Assembly (NCBI GenBank): GCA_026260175.1
Contig: JAKCWW010006329.1
Coordinates: 1-26,692, forward strand
From: Reticulitermes lucifugus
Taxonomy: Eukaryota; Arthropoda; Insecta; Blattodea; Rhinotermitidae
DNA length: 26,692 bases
Direction: 5' to 3'
The notes below the pieces were generated by a model, which worked only from the letters and a program-made list of their open reading frames with translations, had not been told where the DNA came from and did no database searches. A program made the translations under genes and the position numbers. Shown in pieces: positions 10,298 through 21,500 of this stretch (the first letter of the stretch is position 1; each line of letters opens with the position of its first letter).

Positions 10298-11017
10298 AAT
10301 TTACTGATACGTCACTTAAATGGTTGAAATAAATTCTCAATGAAGGCTTATCAGCCTACGTCACGCATGCTTGTTGAATCTTACGCATGACCTGCTTTGG
10401 TAGTCTTCCATCCTGCAGTCGACTGAGGCCGGTGGGTCGTCAGAATACTGTAATTTATGTTGATGCCAACATTTACGTAACAATATAAGGCCATATCTTG
10501 TTTATAATGCGTTTCTTGCAATTAAATTCACCGAATGTGCTCACAGTGGTTCTGATCGCCGTCTGCCTCTTTGTTTATGATTCATATATCCATGCTGTGG
10601 AATTATAGGGCGATAAGTAAACATGCTACGTTAATGGGTAACTGGTAATGCAGCACGATCACTCATGGAGTAAACATCTTGTATCAAAATCTTGGATTTC
10701 CTCCCCACCAAAAACAGGCGATATCTAATCCGGTAAGATGTTTGGAGACAGTTTCTTTTACATTTTTACATCTTATATTTTAATATTTCACTTTTATTTT
10801 AATCTGAATAATTTTTAATATTATTATACTTCAATTGACTGTTGTATAATGCTGATGTATATATGTTTACTATTTACTGGTATATGATACACATCTTGTG
10901 TCTTTATAATATCATAGCTCCTTGATAATGGCTACAATATGTGTCCGAGGCACGTAGGAGCGCAAAAAGTAAGCTTTGTGCGGTAGTTGGAAATAAAATT
11001 AGTTCGTGGATCCCGAA

Positions 11018-11145
11018 GTTTCGAAGTAACATGTTGTCCTCATCTTCAAGGGTGTAAATGTCAAATGTTCAATGTCTTCTTGAATATTTCAACTGTTGAA
11101 GACGGGAGAATACGTAACCTCGAAACGTCGGGTTCCGATTACCCA
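11018..11145. repeat. Foldback element (inverted GAAACGT / TGAAGA arms)
   Basis: The left arm GAAGTTTCGAA... runs to CATCTTCAAGGG, and the right arm TTGAAGACGGG... runs to CTCGAAACGTCGGG. The arms face each other, as in similar structures near 17.7, 18.5 and 24.1 kb. Confidence 0.55.
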
Positions 11146-11367
11146 GTGACGCAGCGTCATATACAAGAAGAATGGAATCCTTAGCTACTCGAACGTCGCT
11201 GCGGAAGTATCAAAACTCGCAAAATGATCAGCTGTCTTTGAATTTCTTTAGCGTTTGAACGTCATGTAGGCAATCAGTATGTTTTGACTCTGATTACTAA
11301 ACCTAAGTTTGCAGTTGTCTGTGCGGTCTTCATTGTCTGGAATTCTGGGAAGCATTTATTATTATTG

Positions 11368-11640
11368 GGAGCCGGGTTAGTGCAGTCGGTGTAATGACTA
11401 GGATACGGGCTATTCTGATCAAGAAAGTATTTATTTCTTCATCAGGTCCGGACTAACCCTTGAGGTTTGCCCAGCCATCTATACATTGACAACCAGAGGA
11501 TCTTTCCCCTTCTTAAAGCGGCCGGGACTTGAAGTTGACCACTTCCATCTACTGAGGAGGTTACAAATTAGTGGATCTGTAGATCTGCTCGCTGCATATG
11601 CTATTATGGCGTGGACAGGGACATGTTTACTTAGCTATAC
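11368..11640 (+). repeat. tRNA-derived SINE copy
   Basis: The head GGGTTAGTGCAGTCGGTGTA is tRNA-like. The body carries AAAGCGGCCGGGACTTGAAG and TTGACCACTTCCATCTACTG, and ends in TGGCGTGGACAGGGACATG. Confidence 0.7.
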
Positions 11641-11771
11641 TTATTCATTAGGATTGAATCATGTTCACCTCAGGCTAATGTGTGCGATACAAATACTTTC
11701 TATGTACTAAGAGAATACTCAGTTTTCTGTGAACTTTGGGCGTTTGGAGTTCAGAAAGGCAATCATTATAA

Positions 11772-11977
11772 CAGGGCTGGCCAAAAAAGCGGCCCTCGAG
11801 GGAAGTATTTGCTGCCCTCGGTAACGTGAATCTTTTAACAAATACAATTTTTTGCAAATAAGGGTGATCTAGTTAGTTTAATCCCTCCTTTTCGACATAT
11901 GTATACACGAGTGCGGCCCTCGGGCGAGTCCTTACGAATTGTGTGACCCTCCTTTGGGTTGAAGTTGGCCAGCCCTG
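11772..11977. mobile_element. 206-bp hAT-like MITE with target-site duplication
   Basis: Terminal inverted repeats CAGGGCTGGCCAA and TTGGCCAGCCCTG are perfect over 13 bp. The flanking 8-mers CATTATAA (11764-11771) and CATTATAG (11978-11985) match at 7 of 8 positions. Internal GCGGCCCTCG blocks occur near both ends. It is too short to code for a transposase. It lies about 50 bp beyond the receptor gene's putative polyadenylation signal. Confidence 0.88.
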
Positions 11978-12024
11978 CATTATAGTTTGATTATATACGC
12001 TTCAGGCTTCATTTGAAATACATA

Positions 12025-12030
12025 TTTATT
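12025..12030 (-). terminator. Possible polyadenylation signal of the receptor gene
   Basis: AATAAA on the minus strand, 18 nt after the stop codon. If used, the 3' UTR would be only about 40 nt. A longer UTR with a later signal is equally possible. Confidence 0.35.
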
Positions 12031-12048
12031 TGTGTATCAATAGGATGC

Positions 12049-12528
12049 TTAGTTGCCTGTGGAATGTTCAGTTTTAAAATTTGAGTAGACATTTGCTGTG
12101 TTCGGATTCCTTTCACTCGATATTTGTTCTTGTAACAAACATTCGTTTGGTGTTTGATTATGTTGCTTTCTATTCAAATATACGTTGTCTCCACGGTAAT
12201 AGCCTTTTAGTTCAATCTCTTGAAAGAGGGGCAAGTCTTGATGCGTATCATCTCGCTGATCTTGTAAGAATTTTGAAGCAGAAAGAACGTCTGGCCCGAA
12301 AGCTTCTTGAACCACGACTCCTGAGGCAGAGCTCAGCGATTCTGCACCCGGACAACCGCCGTTGTACATTCTGGACGCAGAGAGCACGGAGTTCAGTACG
12401 ACAGGCAGGCTTTGGGCTGAATCTCTTTTAGGCTGCTCTCTTTTATGTTTGTATGACCTCCATTTGCGGACAATTTCAGCACGAACTTCTGAGTTCAGCA
12501 GACAGTAGAGCAGAGACACGAAGAAACC
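12049..12528 (-). CDS. Receptor terminal exon: TM7, helix 8, C-tail
   Basis: The acceptor CTGTTTCAG precedes GFFVSLLYCLLNSEVRAEIV, then a 136-residue serine- and glutamine-rich cytoplasmic tail ending HSTGN and TAA at 12051-12049. The exon is 160 codons including the stop. The true exon starts nine nt before the in-frame GTG at 12519. There is no obvious PDZ-binding end. Confidence 0.9.
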   Translation of the reverse strand, partial: GFFVSLLYCLLNSEVRAEIVRKWRSYKHKREQPKRDSAQSLPVVLNSVLSASRMYNGGCPGAESLSSASGVVVQEAFGPDVLSASKFLQDQRDDTHQDLPLFQEIELKGYYRGDNVYLNRKQHNQTPNECLLQEQISSERNPNTANVYSNFKTEHSTGN

Positions 12529-15500
12529 CTGAAACAGACGACTGTCTTAAACTTGTTCATGTTCCATCATGTACTTCAATCAAGTTTTCTCAACAGACAT
12601 CACAGTACAGGTGCGCTGATGTTTACAGTTCTCCTTTCTATCGATCTTACAAGTCTGTTCCCTTCTGGACTATCATCAGGAAGTACATTCGTATATGGTT
12701 TTAGTGGCGTTAATAAATGTCACAATAATATATTGAACACAGATTTGGTATAGTAATGTAGTATAAAATGAAACGTCGTGGAGAAAGGGAACATCCTACA
12801 CGCAATAAAAGGAAGGAAGGCTAAGTGGTTTGGACACATCTTGCGTAGGAACTGCCTTCTAAAACACGTTATTGAAAGAAAGGAAGAAGGAAGGAGTAGA
12901 CGATGAAGAAGGCGTAAGCAGCTACCGGAAGAACTTAAGGAACGGAGAAGATACTGGAAGCTGAAACAGGAAGCACTAGCTCGCGCTGTGCGGAGAACTC
13001 ACTTTGGAAGTGGCTATGGACCTCTCGAAAGACACACTACAGTGTTTTGATGTTTCTGAGAGCATAAACAAAGGACTTCGTCACGAACAGATTATACAAT
13101 GAAGATGAATGTCAAATTGAAATTATACAACACTGTAACATAATAAAACACAGAACGTCTCCACTGTAAAGACCCTTAAGTTAATGCTGTTTAAGGAAAT
13201 AATTACTGGTGGTTTTAACCCTCACACGAAAAACACAAAATACGCTGCGTAGTGAAAAGTAAGAATTTCTTAATATTAGAGCAGGTGGTACGTATAATTA
13301 CCACTGGGCTCTAAAACGTTAATTGCACCAATAGTTTAATATCGTGACTAAGAAAAACTTATCACTATGACTAATTGAGTATCATGCTATGAAAGCATTT
13401 GGGGACATCGAGGCATACGTCAACAATTTCTTAAAGTCGATGTTAGATGGATCTGGGTGTTGAGCTTGAACTTACGAAATCAGAGGCATAGGCCCATTGT
13501 ATCAATTGAACAAGAGAATAGGCGGGCCATAGAATCGGTCTTGGCCTTTAAAATAAGAGAAAAATCCCTTGCGTCATGCTGGGAATCAAACCCCATTTTC
13601 TCGGTCGGCCAGCCCGTAGCCGCAACTATAGATAATTGTGTGTCGTAATGTTACGTAATAGCTCCTTACAGTTATTACCTGCGCGTATTTCCGTTTACAA
13701 GACTTAATTTTGAAAACTTCTTTTAAATTTTGAAAACTTCTTTTAAATTTTTAAAACTTCTTTTAAATTTTTAAACGCACATATTGTGACTGTGCACTAC
13801 TTATTGGCCCTGAAGGTCACTTGTATAAACTATGAGAATTTCATTGCAAGCCTGCCAACATTGCATAAATTACAATGCTGATATACTACAAATACTGAAA
13901 ACTGCGTTCTTTATGCATTACATGATATGGTTGTACTTATCCACTGTAAGTGTCTTACATTGCTGTGCTAACCTGTAAAGATGCGAACAGCTGATCGCAG
14001 AAGAGGCACAGGATCTCTAAACTCGGGTCGACTTGCTGACTGGGAGACATCCAGATAAACAGCACATAATGAACCCCAAACAGTGGCACCAGAACCAGTG
14101 TAGATTTGGCCCATCTCCTGAAACATAAGGTGAAAATTTTTATAAACAAAATTTCTGTTACTTGAATCAGGATAGGCACTGTACGTATAACATAACATTG
14201 TGGCGAGTTCGCTTACCCATTGTTGCGTTGGAAATGCAAAATTGCTTTACGTGTGTGTTGTTGAGCTACATGTCACTGTAAACTATACGTACATAGAAAT
14301 ATTGAGTGTTGCACAACAATGACTTTATGGCAAATTTATGTAGCCGGCAACAATAAAACGTACGTAGGTCTTCATGTAAAGTGACCGATGCTGTATTGAA
14401 ACAAAAGACTGTTCGTTTTTGCTCATGGCCTGCTTTAGACGTACAGTTTGGCTAAACAGATCGTATTGACAGATAAGTAGTTTTGCAGTTTCTCAATTTT
14501 GTATAGCTGTAAAATATTTTACGAGATCAGACGGAATTAATCACGTATGAAACAATAAGCATTAAATATTATGAGTGTGTGTGTTCTTGCCTAAGATATC
14601 CGGCATGCAAATCGCATCTTTTCTGCGCCGTATTTTATTGTCTTTTGTGGCCTGTCTGTCTCCACAATATTTTTTCCACATTATCTCATAAATGGCACGA
14701 TTTTCTAAAAAAAAAAAAAAATTGGGCATAAAATGTGTGTTTAGATTTTCTGTACAAATGTTCCCGAACAATTTCTCGTTCTAATGAGAATTCAGCGAGA
14801 TATTATCATAAATGTACTTAAGTGTTTGTGTAAAATACCCGTTATTCTTGTCAGATTTTAATGAAACTTTAATTTTCTCGAAAGATTTTTTTAAAAATTC
14901 TCGGATATCAAATTTTATGAAAAACCTTCCAGTGGGAATCGAGGTTTGCATGTGGACCGACAGAGAGACGGACAGACAGACATGATGAAGCTAGTAGTCG
15001 CTTTTCGCAATTTTATGAAAGCGCCTAAAAATGAGCGAAAAAGTAAAACGTTAATGAACGGATTCATTCTTGAAAAGCTGATAGTAGGTGAGCTTTTCAA
15101 TAAATTCCTCTACATTATGCAAACTTTTCACTCTACGATGCTGCTTAAGCCTGTCGTAAACACTGAACTAGTCTAGACCTGCTCGCTTTTACAAGCAAGT
15201 TCGCAGCGTCATAATTTGAAAACCCTCTATGACTCGACGCTTAATGACCGACTCCACAGGTTAGTGCCTCTCTCGGCAATATTATTGTAGTCCACAACCT
15301 CCTACTCTGTTTACTTAAAAGCAATTTTAGCATTACCCAATTGTCTACATTTAGGTTGCCAACACGTCGCTTTGCTTCGGATGTAGGTTACCAGTTGGAT
15401 ATCTGTCAGTGTTCCTGATCTCTCCTATTCGTACTACATTTTCTGTCCATCTCGTTTTCCTTAATGTCTTTTGCCCTAATAATTTAGTTTGTAAAAATAT

Positions 15501-18500
15501 CTTTTGAAGATCCCGTTACAATTTTCTGCTCTCTCCTATTACGTCCTTTTTTCAAGGATAAAAAATTCTCCGCACTGCACTCTTTACTCTCATGTTTCTT
15601 TCTATATTCTTTCCTTACTTAAAAATCAAATTTTTACATCCATATTGCTGTTATTTTAAGATTATAATGGGTCTTTAAAAAATATATTATTTCTAATCAA
15701 ATTATTGACTCCAGAAATGACTGTGTCTGAATGTCTGAATGTTCAAAAACCCTGTTATTTTACCATTTAATCAGTCTACAATACAAAATAACAAATTCGA
15801 AGTTAAGCTTAGCCATTATATGATGTAATATCCTAAATTACTCTGTCACTTCCACCTCCTTATATCGAGATATTTTCCTTAGTGTCCTCCTGCTCCTGTG
15901 CCACATTGTATTACAGGTTTAAAAGAAAACATAACAATAAAACATAGAGAGTTATCGAGAAAAAAAGATTAATGAAATTTAATGTAAAAAAGAAAAATAA
16001 GAAAACACTTAAACATTTTGCTAAAGATTTACAATTACCTTAATTTGAAAGAAAATATGACAATACGTTTCAAGGATTCTCATATGTTGAAATCGACCTT
16101 TCTAATCGGTTAGTTTTCCTTAATCGAAGATATCCGAAAAGGAGTGGGAGAATGCTATTAATTTCAATTATACTTTCCAAGATACCAACCTGTAGCGCAG
16201 TCTCCTCCTCTCCAGATAGACGTTGGATTTCATTTTCACCAGCAAAACTCGAACGATATTTATGAACAAAGCAAAACTCAGCTGCAGAGGAAAAATACGT
16301 ATCAGTATTATTTCATTTAGTATTGTATGTCGTTAAGGTTTTAATGGGCAGTGGTAATCACACATGCCAACTGGTTTAACATAAGGAATTTAACTTTACA
16401 CGCATTTTATTGTTTTCTGTTCTGTCTCGTAACAAACAACGAGAATTATCCTGAATGTCATCCGATGAATTAACTTCATAACAGACATGTGACATGTTCT
16501 CTGTGAGGTAAGAACTTACGTTACTTTACGTTAGGTTAGGAAGGACAAGTTCTCTTATAGCTTACAAGTACAGATATGGTGACTGGCAGCCTAATGAGCA
16601 GGAAGATGTGAGGGTCATCGTGTGTGGTCCAGCACATGGAGTCTTCAAGCTTGGCCCGCGCCACGACCCACGGAGCCACAAACAGGACTGGTAACCCTGT
16701 GTATAAAACAGTAATTAGGTATTGGGCCAATTCTATGTAATAGTAACCCGTGTGTAAAACAGCGATCGGATTTTGGACCATTTCTAAGTAGCAGTAACCC
16801 TGTATGTAAAGAGTAATTAGGTATTGAACAAATTCTATGTAACGGTAACCCGTGTGTAAAACAGCGATCGGATTTTGGACCATTTCTAAGTAGCAGTAAC
16901 CCTGTGTGTAAATAAGCGATCAGACTTTGGACCATTTTAAGTAACGATAAACCTGTGCGAGTGATCCGATGTTAAACCAATTCTAAGTCGGTAACCCTGT
17001 GTGAAAATAACTATCAGATTTGACATTCAGTAGGAACTACAAAATTTGACCTATTTATTTCGACTCTTTCCTGCCAAAAAGTTCTACGTGTAAGTGGACA
17101 ACGTCCTTTGCAACTCATCATAAAGACAGACACACTGAAAATCTCACTACACAGTGCACCAAATGCCAAATATAGTGTTTGGTATGGTACCTTCCCCGCT
17201 GAATATTCACACTAAATCTTAATGATTATCATGATGTAATATTAACGAGGAGAGGCAACGGTCATTTATGGTTTATATAACTGAAAGTGCTACTAGATAT
17301 TTAAGAACAATAAAATAGTCATTCTCTGTTGAAAAGTACACAGAACAAAAACTATCAGATTTTGGACCATTTCTAAGTAACGGCAACCCTGCGTGTAAAA
17401 CAGTAATTAGGTGCTGGACCAATTCTAAGTAACGGTAACCCTATTTGTAAAACAGTGATGTGATCAGATGATGGACCATCTCTAAGTAACAGTAACCCTG
17501 TGTTTAAAACATGGAACAGATGTTGGACCTTTTAAGGCAAAGGTAACTCTGTGCAAGTAATCCGATGTTGTGCCAATTCTAAGTAACGGTAACCCTGTGC
17601 TTTCCCTAATTCTTTCGCTGCTATGATTCGGCAGAAGAAAGTTATAAGCTTTTACGGCGACTAAAATAGGATGAAACCTCCCCTGGACATCAGCCGCTTT
17701 AATTACGATCTGAAGCTTAACGTTTCGAAGAACTGCTCTATCTCCATCTTCAGGGAATGCTGCGATAGTCGTTCCTGATGATGCCGGTTATCCGAAACGT
17801 TAAACTTCACACCCGAAGTGACTCTATTGTTCTTTCTGGAAGATATTTTCGCAAAACTAGATTTCTGTTGGTCGATTCTTGCCTATTTAAAAACACTTTT
17901 CAACTGTAAAGCTTTTGATCGCCGACTTTTAGAATGATTGTGAACGATATATTGAAAAAGAGATGTAATGAATAAGAACTGAAAGTAGGTAAGGATCTGT
18001 CAGGCGACACCCATTGTTTAATTTACAATGCTGTCTCGGCATTCTGCTGGAAAGCGAGGATAATTAGATAAACCTCAATCACGAGAGCTTGTCTCAATTC
18101 CGAAATTCGAACCTGAGGCCTTTCCAGTATGGGACAGGTTTACTAGCCAGGCATACCTAATTTGGTGGAACAGTAGTTCACTTCTAAGCCACGAAAATAC
18201 GTGATAATACGTGACAATACGTGAAAATACGTGACAATACGTACCCCATCCAAGAGTGACGTACAGAGTGATGGCGCTAGTGTCCGAGAACAGAGCGAGG
18301 AAGATGAGGTTATGTAAGTACAATCCCTCCATGAAGATCCAGGTGTAGTTTGCTATGATGCAATAGTTGCAGATCGTTGTCAGTACCTTGCACTCCCAGT
18401 TCTGTTTAAACAGAAATTTGTCTATGTTCTTTGATGGTCTTCTTTTGGGTTTCTGCGCCATGTAGTAGGCAAGTGTTTTGATGTCTCGGACAAACGTACT

Positions 18501-21500
18501 GCCTCCAACTTCAGAGTGATTGATTCTGTTTTACCCTGAAGATGGAGGCAGTACATTCCTCCGAAACATCTATCACACGGCGCAGAAGCCCAAAATGGAA
18601 CCAACATTGCTCATTAACCGCCATGAAGACCTGAAACAAATTGTGTGTGTCCTTTACTTTGCAGGGAAAGAGGCATGCAGAAGAAAAGTTTAGTCAGGCT
18701 CATGTCAGGTTTGATGTTTTCAAGACGGTGAAATATAAGATCACATTTTTTGAGAAAGTGACGCCTTTTATTTCGGTAAACAGACATCAAAGTTCTGGGG
18801 GAATCTGCTGCCTCCTTCAGGTTAATTTGTCACTCTTCTACACTGAAGACGTAGGAAGTACTTCACAGGAACTCATTATCCTTATTTTTGGTACATTGTT
18901 ATGTGTTCAACACTGCATGTGGCCATTGCAGATTTTGTTTTGCAAACTCCTGCTTTAAACGATGGCCAATAACTGCATGACTGGTGTATCTCTGTTATGA
19001 ACTCACGTTTCTGTCGGGCTTGAAGTGCACCAGGCCACCTTCATCAAGTTCTACATCCTTCGCAAGTCCAACACCCTTCACAAACAGAATGTCTATCAGT
19101 AGCGTCACCAGAGCTCTCATGATGAAAGACAAAAACAGATGAAGGTGCAACATGTTGCGCGGACAGCGCAGCTTTCTGTAACAAAATGGTGGAAATAATT
19201 TGCAGGGAGGTGGCACGAGTTTCGCTTCCCGACAGTGGCAGATATCACTCTTCGCCGTCATGTCCAAAAGGAGTTGGGACACTGTCATTACGTAATGGGC
19301 CTAAAGCGGCATGAGCGTGAACCTGACAAAACCTCTAGCCCTGAAGTTTATAAAGCGTAAAACTTTACCTACTCCTCGTTTCTCCATGGCATGTCCTTTA
19401 CTCTCCTGTAAAACTTTAACTGATTCCATCCTAACTAAAAAATATTTTTAAAACGTGACTTTAGACAAATGTAATTTTGGTATAGATTATTCTGGTATGA
19501 TGCCTGATTTGCGCGAAGTCGAAGCATGACCTTACATACTTCCATAAAAACACCTGCAAGAATATACATTAGGCCTACACAAACATTAAGGAGGATAACC
19601 TCTGTGCAATTGATTTTGATCTACAAATTTTAATTGACACAATTCGCTGTTTAACTTTTAACCCTAGGCCCAAAAGATTATTCCCAAATATACAGGATGT
19701 TTTAGGAAAATCTATCATATTCCGGGAGAACGGTACGCCGTGGCGCAATTGGTTGAGATCACGGGTTCGATTCCCGATGGATTCATTGGGATTCTTTTTA
19801 ATTCTTCCCTATAGGTGGACTGGGCCTCAAACAGAAATGAGTACCAGCTATGTCTCCTGGGGTTAAAGGCGGCCTGTGCTTAGGACTGACAACCTTGCCA
19901 CCTTCATGTACCGATTTTCTAGCAATTCTGGGAGCCTCAAAGTCCTGAAGCCCTAACGGACGGTCCAGCCTGTATAGGGATAGATTTACTTCGGGAGAAC
20001 GCTCCTTACACCAAATTACATTGATATAACCACACATACCTGCATCCGAAGCCGAATGTTTGCGGAGATAATTATGAAATGTACTTCCTGTTCTTACCAA
20101 TAGATAAGGTAGCCAAGCGATATTCAAATATTGTGATACAGATTTTGATACGAATCCTAATTTACAACTACTTCAGTTGTATGAATGAATGTTAATGTCT
20201 TAAATTGTGTTGTCTTCTGTAAATCTTAGCTACTGTGTTAATTATAAGTACATTAACCACATTTCGGGCGCAGAACTTGTACTTTTGAGTATTTTGTATG
20301 TTAAAAGAAACATAAAATAAAAATATGTGTGTCTGACTAATGTTTGTATCTATACCAACGATGATAAAAATGCGGTGCTTTTAAATTTGGAATGCGCCAG
20401 CGATATAATTTCAGAAACACAAAACAAAACAGTATAAAACTCGACAAACAATTACATTATCTGCATTCAAGCATAAATTATCCATAAATACCTCGTGTTA
20501 TTGACAATATGACATATTTGTCATACCAATGTATGAACATTAATTATATCGCTCATAAAATAAGTATCGCTTTAATTGCAAAATGTGACACAAATAAAAT
20601 TATTTATGTGTTTACAGTTTATTTTACTCGGGATTTATTACAAAATATGCTAAAGTAAGGGCTTAATAGGCAAGCTTAATTTCAAATTTTGTACGGTTGA
20701 TTCAAAATTTTTTGAAGATTAATTCCAAATAAGTTTTTGGCCCCAGTGTTGGCACTAATGACGACAGGGTGTTGTCATTAATGATGTATAATTAAAATAT
20801 ATGGTTATTATATTTAATGTGACCCGCAAACATTTCTTCTCTTTATTTGACCCTCGTTCTCAGAGAGCTGCTTAACATTGTTCTGCATAAATACTTCTTA
20901 AATGTTTCTGGTGCTTCTGACCCCTTAAAAGTCTCAATAATTCTGCGGACCTTCTCTCCAAAATTATCTTAACTCCCGGATCCCTTACGCAAAACCCACC
21001 TTAGCGTTACATTTGGAATACTTGCAGACAAGAAAGACACTTACAATGTAAAAACCTGTATTAATTTAAGGTAAAAGTATATTTAAAAACAATACTTTCC
21101 TAGTTGTAATACCAGTAAAACTCAGATTAGGAGAATCCTGAAAGGAAAAGAATTGCGTTCTACTGAATGAAGTCAAGTTGCGGACTCCTGGTTGAGGAAT
21201 ACTGGGCTGTATGTTCATTAGCATTATCAGCAACATCGCTTATTGGCTCTGTACAAAATTGTTCCTCAACTATTGCATTTGTAATGTATGTTTATTATCA
21301 ACATAATTCACTAAAAGTCGCCACTGGCTCGAATTAGAATATAATTAGTCCTCGGTAAGCTTAGACATATGCCATACGTGTACTTAAGTTCTCCATAGCA
21401 GTTGTGCAGTATCGTGCAGCCTGGCAGGTGGGCGCCGACGATTCGGAGAGACATATTGCTTCCATCCTTAAGACAGAAGGATAGTGGGTTCTTCCGAAAG

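Noticed and set aside
16536..16935. Two overlapping minus-strand reading frames with repeated MVQNPI- and LLLRNGPKSD-like peptides
   Set aside because: The peptide repeats are translations of the 51-bp minisatellite in an intron. Only the stretch from 16696 down to 16566 is real receptor exon.
16692..17605. Array of regular repeats that could suggest CRISPR
   Set aside because: Units are contiguous without unique spacers, and the sequence is from a spliced eukaryotic gene.
18641..18958. 105-codon plus-strand frame
   Set aside because: It lies antisense in a receptor intron, includes foldback-like arms near 18770-18870, and matches no protein family I recognise.
19798..20127. 109-codon minus-strand frame
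   Set aside because: Most of it reads through the SINE at 19735-19995 in reverse.
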